Below are positions 44,601 to 51,212 of a stretch of DNA of 64,000 bases, one piece after another. Where the stretch lies: the NCBI GenBank assembly GCA_965183835.1, contig CBCYME010000024.1, positions 88,711 to 152,710 on the forward strand. Direction: 5' to 3'. This stretch comes from OMPR01 sp965183835. GTDB taxonomy: Bacteria > Pseudomonadota > Alphaproteobacteria > Rhodobacterales > Rhodobacteraceae. The notes under the pieces were generated by a model. The model did no database searches. It was not told the origin of the DNA and saw nothing but the letters and a program-made list of their open reading frames with translations. Every line of letters starts with the position of its first letter. The stretch's first letter is position 1. The position numbers and the translations under genes are program-made.

Positions 44601-44725
44601 AGCAAGAGGATGTCGAGATGATCCTTATCAGCCTGCGTCAAATTCTAGCCGAAGTTGGCGATTTCGCACCCGCTGCACCCGTTCCGGACCATCATCACCA
44701 TCACGCCGGATGTGGGTGCTGCTGA
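41666..44725 (+). CDS. Triple fusion: APH-family kinase, M23 peptidase-like domain and class III aminotransferase/phospholyase
   Basis: A 1019-residue protein with three catalytic-type modules. Residues 1 to about 330 are a kinase of the aminoglycoside phosphotransferase family (HNDANDYNIL at 196-205, IDLGD at 220-224). Residues about 420-560 resemble an M23 metallopeptidase: His429xxxAsp433, LYGHLD with His484, and HVHF with His520/His522. Residues about 575-1000 are a class III PLP enzyme: GTEA (687-690), DEVQTG from 812 and Lys842 in MGKPIGNGHP. In animals a hydroxylysine kinase and phosphohydroxylysine phospholyase use the same kinase and PLP folds, so a phosphorylate-then-eliminate reaction on a hydroxy-amine is a good inference. 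The chain ends in DHHHHHAGCGCC. Confidence 0.9.
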   Translation: MTLDFWADTLPRTWGISGKLTRLDGEYDLNFLVEATNGKDYVLKVMHAGCAADLVDMQIKALAHIAEAAPGLPFPKVFPSLDGTPLPELTDEEGQTRLAWLQERLPGDCYAKAAPKSLNLILKLGRVLGATDRALKDFHHDGLHREFKWDLMQAGWVSDQLTAISDPQRQAVLREITNAFAAVKPTLDDLPKQAIHNDANDYNILIDGDLGEAKQVTGLIDLGDMCAAPRVCDLAIAGAYIVLDHPNPEAALVALVQGYHAAARLSPQEIDLIWPLLQMRLAVSVVNSTLMAIENPEDPYVTISQAPAWRFLENSAVNGGLMSARLRAACYMPVTDGADRIHAYLNAHRGEFAPLFERDLNDVPMGSLSVENSTWPQNPFDMPLSEAAQVGAEFGPDWWMGYYNEPRLIYAEPGFRKGPWKASDRRTVHLAVDVFAPAGSLLHAPLSGRVEAIENRAGHLDYGGVVILHHETPEGDPFYTLYGHLDPEVCDRLKPGDPVAQGATFCRLGDATQNGGWAPHVHFQLALTTDGMQNDWPGVGDPDEMYLWHGVCPNPAALLNLPDDKVFYQPVNKGEILQGRHDHFGGNLSLTYDDPVMLVRGWKHHMFDEWGRPYLDAYNNVPHVGHAHTRIQAVAADQLKRMNSNTRYLHPAQTAFADKILSKLPDQFEVCFFVNSGTEANELALRLARAHTGAKGMVTPDHGYHGNTNAAVAISAYKFNKPGGIGQADWVELVEVADDYRGSFKRDDPERAQKYADLVDPAIATLQEKGHGLAGFIAETFPSVGGQIIPPQGYLAAVYEKIHAAGGVCIADEVQTGLGRLGDHYFGFEHQGALPDIVVMGKPIGNGHPLGVVVTTKAIAESFDNGIEFFSTFGGSTLSCRIGKEVLDIVDDEGLQDNAREMGNILISGLKELEVEFGCVGDVRGMGLFLGLELINLDGSEGTEICKYVKNRMRDHRILIGSEGPKDNILKIRPPLTIEQEDVEMILISLRQILAEVGDFAPAAPVPDHHHHHAGCGCC

Positions 44726-44734
44726 CGTCAAATG

Positions 44735-44764
44735 CCTCTGACCCTTAAGGGTCAGAGGTTTTGT
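44735..44764 (+). terminator. Strong rho-independent terminator after the fusion gene
   Basis: CCTCTGACCC (44735-44744) and GGGTCAGAGG (44749-44758) are perfect inverted copies with a TTAA loop, followed by TTTTGTT. Located 10 bp after the stop codon. Confidence 0.92.
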
Positions 44765-44801
44765 TAGGTTCTAAAAATTTCTACTGAAAATTCGATTAAG
44801 G

Positions 44802-45275
44802 CTAATGCACCACTGCCGTGTGCGGCCGGTGCGTCGCCACTTGATAGGATTGCGGCTGCACCATACGGCGCAGCGCCAGTCCCAACTTTTCAGACAACCC
44901 TGCCAATGACGGTGCATAATCCGGACGCACAAGCAAGGACGCCATCATCATTGCATCTTCGCGGTCCCCATCCGAGGCCGCGCCGATCATTTGCGCGAAA
45001 CAGTTTTCATCTGCCCCGAGGCAGGAACAGCCCAATCCATGACGGATCATTGGTCGGCGGCTGTATTTGGCGCACAGCATGCAGATCTGTTCCAGCGTCA
45101 CCATAACGGCACGCCCTTGCTCTGTTCCCAACGCAAGATTGAAATCGCTGGCCGCATCATCGCGGCCATGTGCGCCGTCACTCCACAGCCGCAGATACAT
45201 CACTGCCCCTGCTTCGACGGGGGCAAGATCTGCAAGGCGGCCAACAGCCGCCCCGCCACGATTTGTTGAACTCAT
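44802..45275 (-). CDS. Cys-rich protein coupled to hemP (uncharacterised)
   Basis: A 157-residue protein I cannot assign to a named family. Its central part has five Cys (65, 68, 83, 85, 92; pattern CxxC, then CxC, then C) in ICMLCAKYSRRP and GLGCSCLGADENCFAQM, which could hold a metal, a cluster or haem. A hydrophilic C-terminus follows (PQSYQVATHRPHT). The ATG at 45275 overlaps the hemP stop by 4 bp, giving strict coupling. The partner implies a role in iron or haem handling, but this is inference only. Confidence 0.7.
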   Translation of the reverse strand: MSSTNRGGAAVGRLADLAPVEAGAVMYLRLWSDGAHGRDDAASDFNLALGTEQGRAVMVTLEQICMLCAKYSRRPMIRHGLGCSCLGADENCFAQMIGAASDGDREDAMMMASLLVRPDYAPSLAGLSEKLGLALRRMVQPQSYQVATHRPHTAVVH

Positions 45276-45442
45276 TTCGTCAGGATCAACTTACCAGCGC
45301 GCGTGATGCGCAGTGTGTAAAGTTGATCACCCAGCTCAATATGCGCCAGATTTCCACCTTTGGTCAGCTCTTCGGCCCGGTGTGCTGGCAACAGCGAAGT
45401 GATAGGGTAGCCTTGGGTCGGGGTTGGGTTCTGGATATTCAT
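45272..45442 (-). CDS. hemP: Hemin uptake protein HemP
   Basis: A 56-residue protein ending in LRITRAGKLILTK, the HemP family signature, preceded by the short conserved IELGDQLYTL strand. HemP proteins are small factors needed for haem uptake gene expression or activity in alpha- and betaproteobacteria. The start at 45442 (MNIQNP) follows a GGAGATG site, and longer frames have no support. No hmu transport genes lie next to it in this window. Confidence 0.88.
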   Translation of the reverse strand: MNIQNPTPTQGYPITSLLPAHRAEELTKGGNLAHIELGDQLYTLRITRAGKLILTK

Positions 45443-45620
45443 AGGATCATCTCCTGAGCGATGGGCAGGGGTACACATTGCGCTGGCCGAACGGTTCTGT
45501 TTTGAGGAAACGGTCATGAATTCAGCACTTTGCATCGGGTCAACTGGTCGAAATGGTTTAAGTTCATTTTATCTGGCTGACCCGGTCCGATGTGGGTTGG
45601 CTGACGTTCTGCGTATAATC

Positions 45621-45646
45621 TGACAAAAATAGTAAGGTACTGTCAA
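45621..45646 (-). promoter_or_regulatory. Candidate hemP promoter/operator: inverted repeat with -35-like box
   Basis: TGACA (45621-45625) and TGTCA (45641-45645) are inverted copies separated by 15 bp. On the minus strand the second forms TTGACA, a -35-like box pointing at hemP, about 200 bp upstream of its start. No clean -10 at ideal spacing was found (GATTAT lies 20 bp downstream). The site could bind an iron-responsive regulator. Confidence 0.35.
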
Positions 45647-45673
45647 CCCCAAAGCGTACGCTTTCAATACATG

Positions 45674-45718
45674 TTTAAATGTCTCATTTTTAAATGTCTC
45701 ATTTTTAAATGTCTCATT
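45674..45718. repeat. Three tandem copies of a 15 bp AT-rich unit
   Basis: TTTAAATGTCTCATT occurs three times head to tail without mismatch (45674-45688, 45689-45703, 45704-45718). It lies in the 325 bp gap between divergent hemP and the metallo-beta-lactamase gene, which otherwise holds no gene. The unit is AT-rich, unlike the surrounding DNA. Confidence 0.9.
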
Positions 45719-45767
45719 GTCATTCACATCTATGAATGCGAGAATTTATAGAAAGAGGAGAGGCTGT

Positions 45768-46703
45768 ATGACACTGACACGCCGCAAAATGCTGCAAAAT
45801 ACGGGTCTGGCGTTGGCCGGAATGACAGGTCTGGGTTCAATTGTCCCACGATCTGGTTGGGCCGCAACAGAGTTGAAACTGGGGACCACCCAGATCCAAA
45901 GCCTAAGCGACGGTCATCTGGTTCTGCCCCCTGACTTCATTTTTGCGCCAATGCCAAAAGATGAGCTGGCCCCGATTCTGAGTGAATATGGATTGGGCAG
46001 TGGCCCTTTGACCCCCTCTTGCAATGTGACCCTCATGCGGGACGGCGAACGCACGGTTTTGTTTGATACCGGATCTGGACCCGCGTTTCAGGAAACCGCC
46101 GGCGAATTGGTCGATGCGCTGGATGCCTTGGGCCTAAGCCCCGAAGACGTCACGCATGTCGTGTTTACCCATGGCCACCCCGATCACCTGGGGGGGGTTT
46201 TGGACGATTTCGAGGATCCGCTGTTCTCCGAAGCAGAACACATGATTGGCCGGACCGAATGGGAATTTTGGCTAGACCCCAACACCGTCGACACCATCGA
46301 AGACGCCCGGACCACAATGGCTGTGGGTGCTAAGCGGCGTCTTGAGGTTCTGGAGGACAGTATTACGCTGTTTGACGATGGTCAGGAAATTCTGCCTGGC
46401 GTTGCGGCACATGCCTCATACGGGCACACGCCGGGACACATGGCGTTTGAAATCCGGCAGGGGTCAAATTCAGTCATGGTCGTTGGGGATTCCATCGGCA
46501 ATCACCACGTCGCCTTTGCACGCCCTGACTGGCACTCTGGGTCGGACCAAGATCGGGCAACAGCCGCACAGACGCGTATGCGCCTGCTGGATCATATGGC
46601 CGCCGACCAAATGCAATTCATCGGGTATCACCTGCCCGACGGAGGCTTAGGCCGGGTTGAACGCAAAGACAGCGCATACTGGTTTGTCGCTGAAGCGGGT
46701 TAA
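45768..46703 (+). CDS. Tat-exported metallo-beta-lactamase-fold hydrolase
   Basis: A 311-residue MBL-fold protein. The N-terminus LTRRKMLQNTGLALAGMTGLGS is a twin-arginine-type signal (TRRKML), so a folded, metal-loaded enzyme is probably exported. Zinc ligands: HGHPDH (His135, His137, Asp139, His140), a later His in YGHTPGHM, Asp in VVGDS and His in IGYHLPDG. A GAGGAG site precedes ATG 45768. The family includes lactonases, arylsulfatases and redox enzymes; the substrate is unknown. Upstream gap carries tandem repeats. Confidence 0.88.
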   Translation: MTLTRRKMLQNTGLALAGMTGLGSIVPRSGWAATELKLGTTQIQSLSDGHLVLPPDFIFAPMPKDELAPILSEYGLGSGPLTPSCNVTLMRDGERTVLFDTGSGPAFQETAGELVDALDALGLSPEDVTHVVFTHGHPDHLGGVLDDFEDPLFSEAEHMIGRTEWEFWLDPNTVDTIEDARTTMAVGAKRRLEVLEDSITLFDDGQEILPGVAAHASYGHTPGHMAFEIRQGSNSVMVVGDSIGNHHVAFARPDWHSGSDQDRATAAQTRMRLLDHMAADQMQFIGYHLPDGGLGRVERKDSAYWFVAEAG

Positions 46704-46759
46704 CCCCCGGTTGTGGCCTGCAGGTGTCGCTGCGCAGGTCACAGCCGCGTCACAAGGCC

Positions 46760-46813
46760 TGACAGCATAGATTCCACTTGCACGCACGGCCTTGGACCCT
46801 TGATATGCTGTCA
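46760..46813. repeat. Ten-base inverted repeat upstream of gph
   Basis: TGACAGCATA (46760-46769) and TATGCTGTCA (46804-46813) are exact reverse complements separated by 34 bp. A direct repeat CACAAGGC flanks it (46751-46758 and 46821-46828). It lies 24-77 bp before the gph start and may be an operator or part of a promoter-proximal RNA hairpin. Confidence 0.5.
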
Positions 46814-46836
46814 TTCCAATCACAAGGCGGCCTGCG

Positions 46837-47502
46837 ATGACTCTAACTATTGTATTTGATCTGGACGGCACCCTGATCGACAGCGCCCAAGACATCGCAG
46901 CTGCAACCAACAAGATGCTGGCCGAGCAGGATGTTGCCCCTCTGAGCGTTGCTCAGGTGACGTCTTTTGTTGGGGATGGGTTGCCCAGTCTGGTCGAACG
47001 GGTCATGCGCCATTGTGAGCTGGACGCCAGCTTGCACCCTCAACTCTGTGACGCAACTTTGTCCCACTACAACGCGGCAGGGTCTGCATTGACCAAAGTC
47101 TACCCCGGTGTTTACGACGCCCTGAACACGCTGCGCGATCAAGGCTACCATATGGGGATCTGCACAAACAAACCGGTGCAAGCCGCCCACCACGTCTTAG
47201 ACGCCCTGAACCTCGCACCCTATTTTCAGGCGGTGATCGGCGGTGACAGCCTGCCGCAGCGCAAGCCAGACCCAACGCCCCTGCTTACTACATTCGATGC
47301 GCTACCGGATGGTCACCGTGTTTATGTGGGCGATAGTGAGATTGATGCGGAAACGGCCCAACGCGCGGCGATACCCTTTTTATTGTTCACACAAGGGTAT
47401 CGCAAAACCGAAATCGATCAGATCCCGCACACCATCAGCTATGACGACAGTCGGACCCTGCCCAATCTTGTTGTTCAGGCTTTAGCGGTTTCCGACAGCT
47501 GA
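46837..47502 (+). CDS. gph: Phosphoglycolate phosphatase (HAD family)
   Basis: A 221-residue HAD phosphatase of the Gph group. Nucleophile motif FDLDGTLIDSAQD at the N-terminus, motif II ICTNKP, motif III Lys in PQRKPDP and motif IV VGDSEIDAETA. Expected to hydrolyse 2-phosphoglycolate, a by-product of DNA repair and oxygenase activity. Its last 28 bp overlap the convergent thioesterase gene. Confidence 0.88.
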   Translation: MTLTIVFDLDGTLIDSAQDIAAATNKMLAEQDVAPLSVAQVTSFVGDGLPSLVERVMRHCELDASLHPQLCDATLSHYNAAGSALTKVYPGVYDALNTLRDQGYHMGICTNKPVQAAHHVLDALNLAPYFQAVIGGDSLPQRKPDPTPLLTTFDALPDGHRVYVGDSEIDAETAQRAAIPFLLFTQGYRKTEIDQIPHTISYDDSRTLPNLVVQALAVSDS

Positions 47503-47888
47503 GCCTCAATCCGGCCGCGAACATCGTCAGGCCAAGGCTGAGACCGGCCGAGCTTTTCAATGTAAACAAGCGTCGCAGAAGCCTTCAGCCGGAGTTCGGT
47601 TCCACAATGCGCCTCTAGCTCATAGCGCACGCTGCTGCGGCCCAATTTGGTCGGGGTCAAACGAAATTCCAGCACATCCCCGTGCAGACTGGGCGCGGTA
47701 AAGCTTGCCTCGATCTGGGCTGTTGGGGCACCGTTTGCGATGACAAGCTTTTCAAATGGCAGATCCAGCGTCTCTGCAAACCAGTCTTCGACGACATCAT
47801 TGATCATTTCGAAATAGCGCGGGAAAAAGACAATGCCTGCAGGGTCACAATGACGAAACCGGACGGGGACTTGTACTGTAAAAGCCAT
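47475..47888 (-). CDS. Acyl-CoA thioesterase, YbgC/4-hydroxybenzoyl-CoA thioesterase family
   Basis: A 137-residue hot-dog-fold thioesterase. The family motif is VRFRHCDPAGIVFFPRYFEMINDVVEDWF (Asp catalytic) near residues 8-36. The start at 47888 (MAFTVQ) follows GGAG; a longer reading frame to 47915 has no site. It hydrolyses short or aromatic acyl-CoA thioesters in relatives. Its 3' end overlaps gph on the other strand. Confidence 0.87.
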   Translation of the reverse strand: MAFTVQVPVRFRHCDPAGIVFFPRYFEMINDVVEDWFAETLDLPFEKLVIANGAPTAQIEASFTAPSLHGDVLEFRLTPTKLGRSSVRYELEAHCGTELRLKASATLVYIEKLGRSQPWPDDVRGRIEAQLSETAKA

Positions 47889-47942
47889 TCTTTGGGCTCC
47901 TCTATTCGTTTGCATGCAATCTTTCTTTCTCGGCCCAAAACT

Positions 47943-48797
47943 TCAAGTGGACAAAGCGCGCCTAGCAACCTGCAACCCCTGTCGCGTGATCCGCGGTTCG
48001 TCCGCCAAAGTCGCAGGAGCCCCCTGTGCAGCCAGAGCATCGACATAGGCCTGTGCCATTGCCCCCTGCCCGATGACCGCCAATTGCTGACCCAACCAGA
48101 ACGGGCGCGCTGCCGCTAATTCAGCGCCAATCAGACCGCCAAGAATTCGGCCCCGCGCCTGCCCTTGAGACAGCCCATCCAACACCCCTTCGGCATGAAT
48201 GCTGTAGAGCCGTGCCAGAATACGCTCTGGCTTTGCCATGGCATCGCTCAGCGCCGCGTCAAAGGCAGCGGACTCAAGATCCGGACTGTTCAACCATTGA
48301 TTTAATCCGGTTTGCGCGGCCAAGGCCGCCAGCACCGCGCCGGTCATAAAGGTCTGAAAACTCACCACCTCACCCGCGCTGACATGCACCCAACGGGTTT
48401 CGGCCCCCACGAGGCACAAAACCCCGTCCCAATCCTTGTTCAGGGCTAAGAACCCCGCCACACGGGTCTCATCGCCCTGCATCATGTCCACAGGCATTTT
48501 TTGCTTGAGCCCGGGAATGACATGCAACTGAACAAGCGGATCGCCTATATCCATCGACCACGCCCCCTCCGCCAGCGGCGCACAAGGGGTGGTGCCGCTA
48601 ACCGGGCCAAGCAGGCCACATGCGATGATTGGAAGCGGCTTGTCTGACAGCCAGTCAGAGAACAGAGAAATCAGGTTCTGGGGAGTGACGGTCAACCCGC
48701 CCTCGTGTGCCGACTCGGATACGACATCCCCACCCTGCATGGCCCAAACGCGCTGGCGATCAGCGGCCCAATCCAATGCAATCCAATCTACGGTCAT
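47943..48797 (-). CDS. dgoK: 2-dehydro-3-deoxygalactonokinase (DgoK)
   Basis: A 284-residue DgoK-family sugar acid kinase, phosphorylating 2-keto-3-deoxygalactonate in galactonate breakdown. Recognisable: DWIALDWAADRQRVWAM at the N-terminus, ACGLLGPVSG, MMQGDETRVAGFLAL, CLVGAETRWVHVSAGEV and FMTGAVLAAL. The usual partners (dgoA aldolase, galactonate dehydrogenase) are not in the window. About 55 bp separate it from the thioesterase on the same strand. Confidence 0.86.
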   Translation of the reverse strand: MTVDWIALDWAADRQRVWAMQGGDVVSESAHEGGLTVTPQNLISLFSDWLSDKPLPIIACGLLGPVSGTTPCAPLAEGAWSMDIGDPLVQLHVIPGLKQKMPVDMMQGDETRVAGFLALNKDWDGVLCLVGAETRWVHVSAGEVVSFQTFMTGAVLAALAAQTGLNQWLNSPDLESAAFDAALSDAMAKPERILARLYSIHAEGVLDGLSQGQARGRILGGLIGAELAAARPFWLGQQLAVIGQGAMAQAYVDALAAQGAPATLADEPRITRQGLQVARRALST

Positions 48798-48868
48798 GTC
48801 TGCGGCCTTTTCTACAAGAACTGCCGCCTGTTTACGTCAGCACGTGCCAGCAATCCAGAGCGACCCGC

Positions 48869-49501
48869 TCAGCGCAGCGCCCAAACCGTTTCAATCGCAT
48901 CACAGCGTTCTTTCATACGATCCGTCGCCGGAGTCCGCGCGATCGCGTCCACTGAATATGCCCCCGCATAAAGGTTGCTGATTTCATCTGCCTCAACAGA
49001 AAACGGAGGGCCATCCATGCGAGATTGGTCATAGTCAAAACTGATCAGCAACTGACGCGCGCCGCCGGTGATATTGATCAGGTGCTGACTGTATCGCGCC
49101 CGCATGTCTTGCGGAAGCGCAACAAGGGCCGCACGATCATAGATCGCATCGACCCGACCCAACGCCTGCGCATCCAATTCAAAGATATCGCCCACAAACA
49201 TCGTGATATCTTGCGCTTTGAACCGGGTGAGAGCGCCCCGCTCGGTGATCTCTGGGACCAGCCCCATTTCGTCGAACAACTGCTCAATGGCCAAGCGACT
49301 CAATTCAGCGCCGACAACCTGTAAGTCTTGCGCCAATAGCCATGCCGCATCCCGTGTCTTGCCGCACAACGGCAGAAACACCCGATCCCCCGCTGACACC
49401 TCTAACTGAGGGAAATGAGCCACCAGCAGCCTGTTTGCCTCTGCCTCGTGAAATCCAATCCGATTGGTTTGCCAACGGTCGTGCCAAAAATCTGGGGTCA
49501 T
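48869..49501 (-). CDS. tpm: Thiopurine S-methyltransferase (TPMT family)
   Basis: A 210-residue SAM-dependent methyltransferase of the TPMT family, with the N-terminal FWHDRWQTNRIGFHE and the SAM motif VFLPLCGKTRDAAWLLAQ, then VGAELSRLAIEQLF and DAIYDRAALVALP. Bacterial members can methylate selenite or tellurite-derived species as well as thiopurines. ATG at 49501. Same direction as dgoK, 71 bp upstream of it. Confidence 0.9.
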   Translation of the reverse strand: MTPDFWHDRWQTNRIGFHEAEANRLLVAHFPQLEVSAGDRVFLPLCGKTRDAAWLLAQDLQVVGAELSRLAIEQLFDEMGLVPEITERGALTRFKAQDITMFVGDIFELDAQALGRVDAIYDRAALVALPQDMRARYSQHLINITGGARQLLISFDYDQSRMDGPPFSVEADEISNLYAGAYSVDAIARTPATDRMKERCDAIETVWALR

Positions 49502-49667
49502 CGAATGTGCAGCTCCTGCGTCCGGGTTTGCGCTTGAGCACAGATACGACTGAAACCCAAATGGGCGTCAAGGGAAACCCACCCGCGAGTTGTTGACAAT
49601 CCCTGCTGTCCTCGTGCCAAGTTGCGCCGCAGTCAGAGACACCGACGACCACAAGGATAGACCCCCC

Positions 49668-50612
49668 ATGATTGACCAAAGCCATTCGACACATGACGCC
49701 GAGGCAGATGACCGCAACGAGCATATCAAGATCTACGTCAATGGTCAGATCGTCCCAAAAGCCGAAGCCGTGGTATCCGTCTATGACAGTGGCTTTATGC
49801 TGGGCGATGGCATGTGGGAGGGGATGCGCCTTTATGATGGCGAATGGGCTTTCTTTGACGAACACATGGATCGGCTGTTTAACTCGTTGAAATCTGTCTC
49901 GCTTGAGATTGACGAAACCCCCGCCGATATCCTGCGCATTCTAAACGACACCGCCAAAGCCAATGGCATGACGTCAGACGCGCATTGCCGCTTGATGATC
50001 ACCCGAGGGCGCAAGGCGAAACCGTTTCAACACCCTGCCCTGTCGCGTTTTGGCCCGACCATCGTTGCGATCATCGAACATTCCAAACCCGCCGAAAGCG
50101 TTCAAAGTCACGGCATCCGTCTTGCCACTGTGCCACAGGTCCGTGGATTGCCGATGAGTCAGGACGCCAAATTCAACAGTCACTCAAAGCTGAACTGCGT
50201 CATTGCCTGTTTGCAGGCAGAACAGGCCGGGGCGGACGAAGGCCTAATGCTGGACCCGCATGGCTTTGTGAACACCACCAATGCCTGCAACTTTTTCATC
50301 GTGCGCCGGGGCGAGGTTTGGACCTCGACCGGGGATTACTGCATGAACGGTGTCACCCGCCAAAAGGTGATCGACCTGTGCCGCAACAATGGCATCATCG
50401 TAAAGGAAAAGAACTATTCCCTGTACGAGGCCTATGGCGCGGACGAGGCGTTTTTGACCGGCACATTCGGCGCGCAGACCCCCGTCGCGGAAATTGACGG
50501 CAAAGCCATCGGCCCACACCAAGGCGCCGGCCCGATGACCCTACGCATTCGCGAACTCTACAAACAGATGGTTGCGGAAAATGTGGCGCAACAACAGGCG
50601 GCGCGATCATGA
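49668..50612 (+). CDS. Class IV aminotransferase (branched-chain / D-amino acid aminotransferase-like)
   Basis: A 314-residue fold-type IV PLP enzyme. N-terminal KIYVNGQIVPKAEAVVSVYDSGFMLGDGMWEGMRLYDGE, PLP lysine Lys174 in NSHSKLNCVIA, then EGLMLDPHGFVNTTNACNFF and GVTRQKVIDLC. These features suit an amino-acid or aminodeoxychorismate-lyase-type enzyme; the sequence alone does not fix the substrate. Start 49668 (MIDQSHS) is the first sensible ATG. Neighbours do not form an obvious pathway. Confidence 0.87.
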   Translation: MIDQSHSTHDAEADDRNEHIKIYVNGQIVPKAEAVVSVYDSGFMLGDGMWEGMRLYDGEWAFFDEHMDRLFNSLKSVSLEIDETPADILRILNDTAKANGMTSDAHCRLMITRGRKAKPFQHPALSRFGPTIVAIIEHSKPAESVQSHGIRLATVPQVRGLPMSQDAKFNSHSKLNCVIACLQAEQAGADEGLMLDPHGFVNTTNACNFFIVRRGEVWTSTGDYCMNGVTRQKVIDLCRNNGIIVKEKNYSLYEAYGADEAFLTGTFGAQTPVAEIDGKAIGPHQGAGPMTLRIRELYKQMVAENVAQQQAARS

Positions 50613-50693
50613 TACGCGAAAAGAGAACGCGATTTTCCGGTTAGGATTGATCATGGCCATACTTTTGCCAACTCCCGCGTGTAGATGAGGCAA

Positions 50694-51167
50694 ATGTTTA
50701 ACCGAGAACGCATTATCCAAGATGTTGACCTAAACCCCCGTTCGGTTCAGCGCATACGGCGGGCCGAGGCCCAGCGTGCGCAATTCCTATCACCGAGACG
50801 GATTGTGATGCTGCTGCTCAGTCTGCCCGTGATCGCTTGCAGCGTCGGGGTCAGCGTTTATGTCCGCACCAGCCCCTACGAGCCAGAGGTTGCCTTGCAA
50901 CATCTGGTGGCGATGTGGGGCTGCGACGCGGCCCGATCCGTTGGCCTTGGACCGACATCTGTGGGTAATCCGGGATACCACCTGCGCAATGATGCTGACG
51001 GGGATGGTATTGCTTGTGACCCGCATCATCGCGCTTCCACGACACGCAACGCTCAGGGCGATCATGCGGTTCCCCACATTCGGAATACTCACGGTGCAAC
51101 AGCCCCCCAAGGAAACGAAATCCCTGCGCGACGATCCATAGGATCAGCCAAGTTTGTGAGGCCTTAG
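50694..51167 (+). CDS. Membrane-anchored protein with C-terminal excalibur calcium-binding domain
   Basis: A 157-residue protein. Arg-rich N-terminus, one membrane helix near 37-57 (IVMLLLSLPVIACSVGVSVYV), then an excalibur domain (about 77-109) with Cys77 and Cys108 and the calcium loop DADGDGIACD at 100-109. The start at 50694 (MFNRERI) has a GAGG four bases upstream; an ATG at 50685 lies before it. Probably faces the periplasm. No partner genes suggested. Confidence 0.83.
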   Translation: MFNRERIIQDVDLNPRSVQRIRRAEAQRAQFLSPRRIVMLLLSLPVIACSVGVSVYVRTSPYEPEVALQHLVAMWGCDAARSVGLGPTSVGNPGYHLRNDADGDGIACDPHHRASTTRNAQGDHAVPHIRNTHGATAPQGNEIPARRSIGSAKFVRP

Positions 51168-51212
51168 AACGTCGCTGAATGTTTCGGTGGCACAAAACGC
51201 CCTGAGAGTTCG

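Noticed and set aside
44692..44725. His-rich C-terminus considered as a cloning tag or assembly artefact
   Set aside because: The tail is followed directly by the natural stop, an intact terminator and ordinary genomic sequence, so it belongs to the gene.
41666..44725. Considered as three separate genes
   Set aside because: The frame is uninterrupted for 1019 codons with no internal stop, no strong internal ribosome site and good domain spacing.
45674..45718. CRISPR-like array from three tandem repeats
   Set aside because: The 15-mers are head to tail with no spacers, so it is a simple tandem repeat.
49590..49667. N-terminal extension of the class IV aminotransferase
   Set aside because: The added residues overlap the divergent promoter region and bear no family similarity; the ATG at 49668 gives the usual start.
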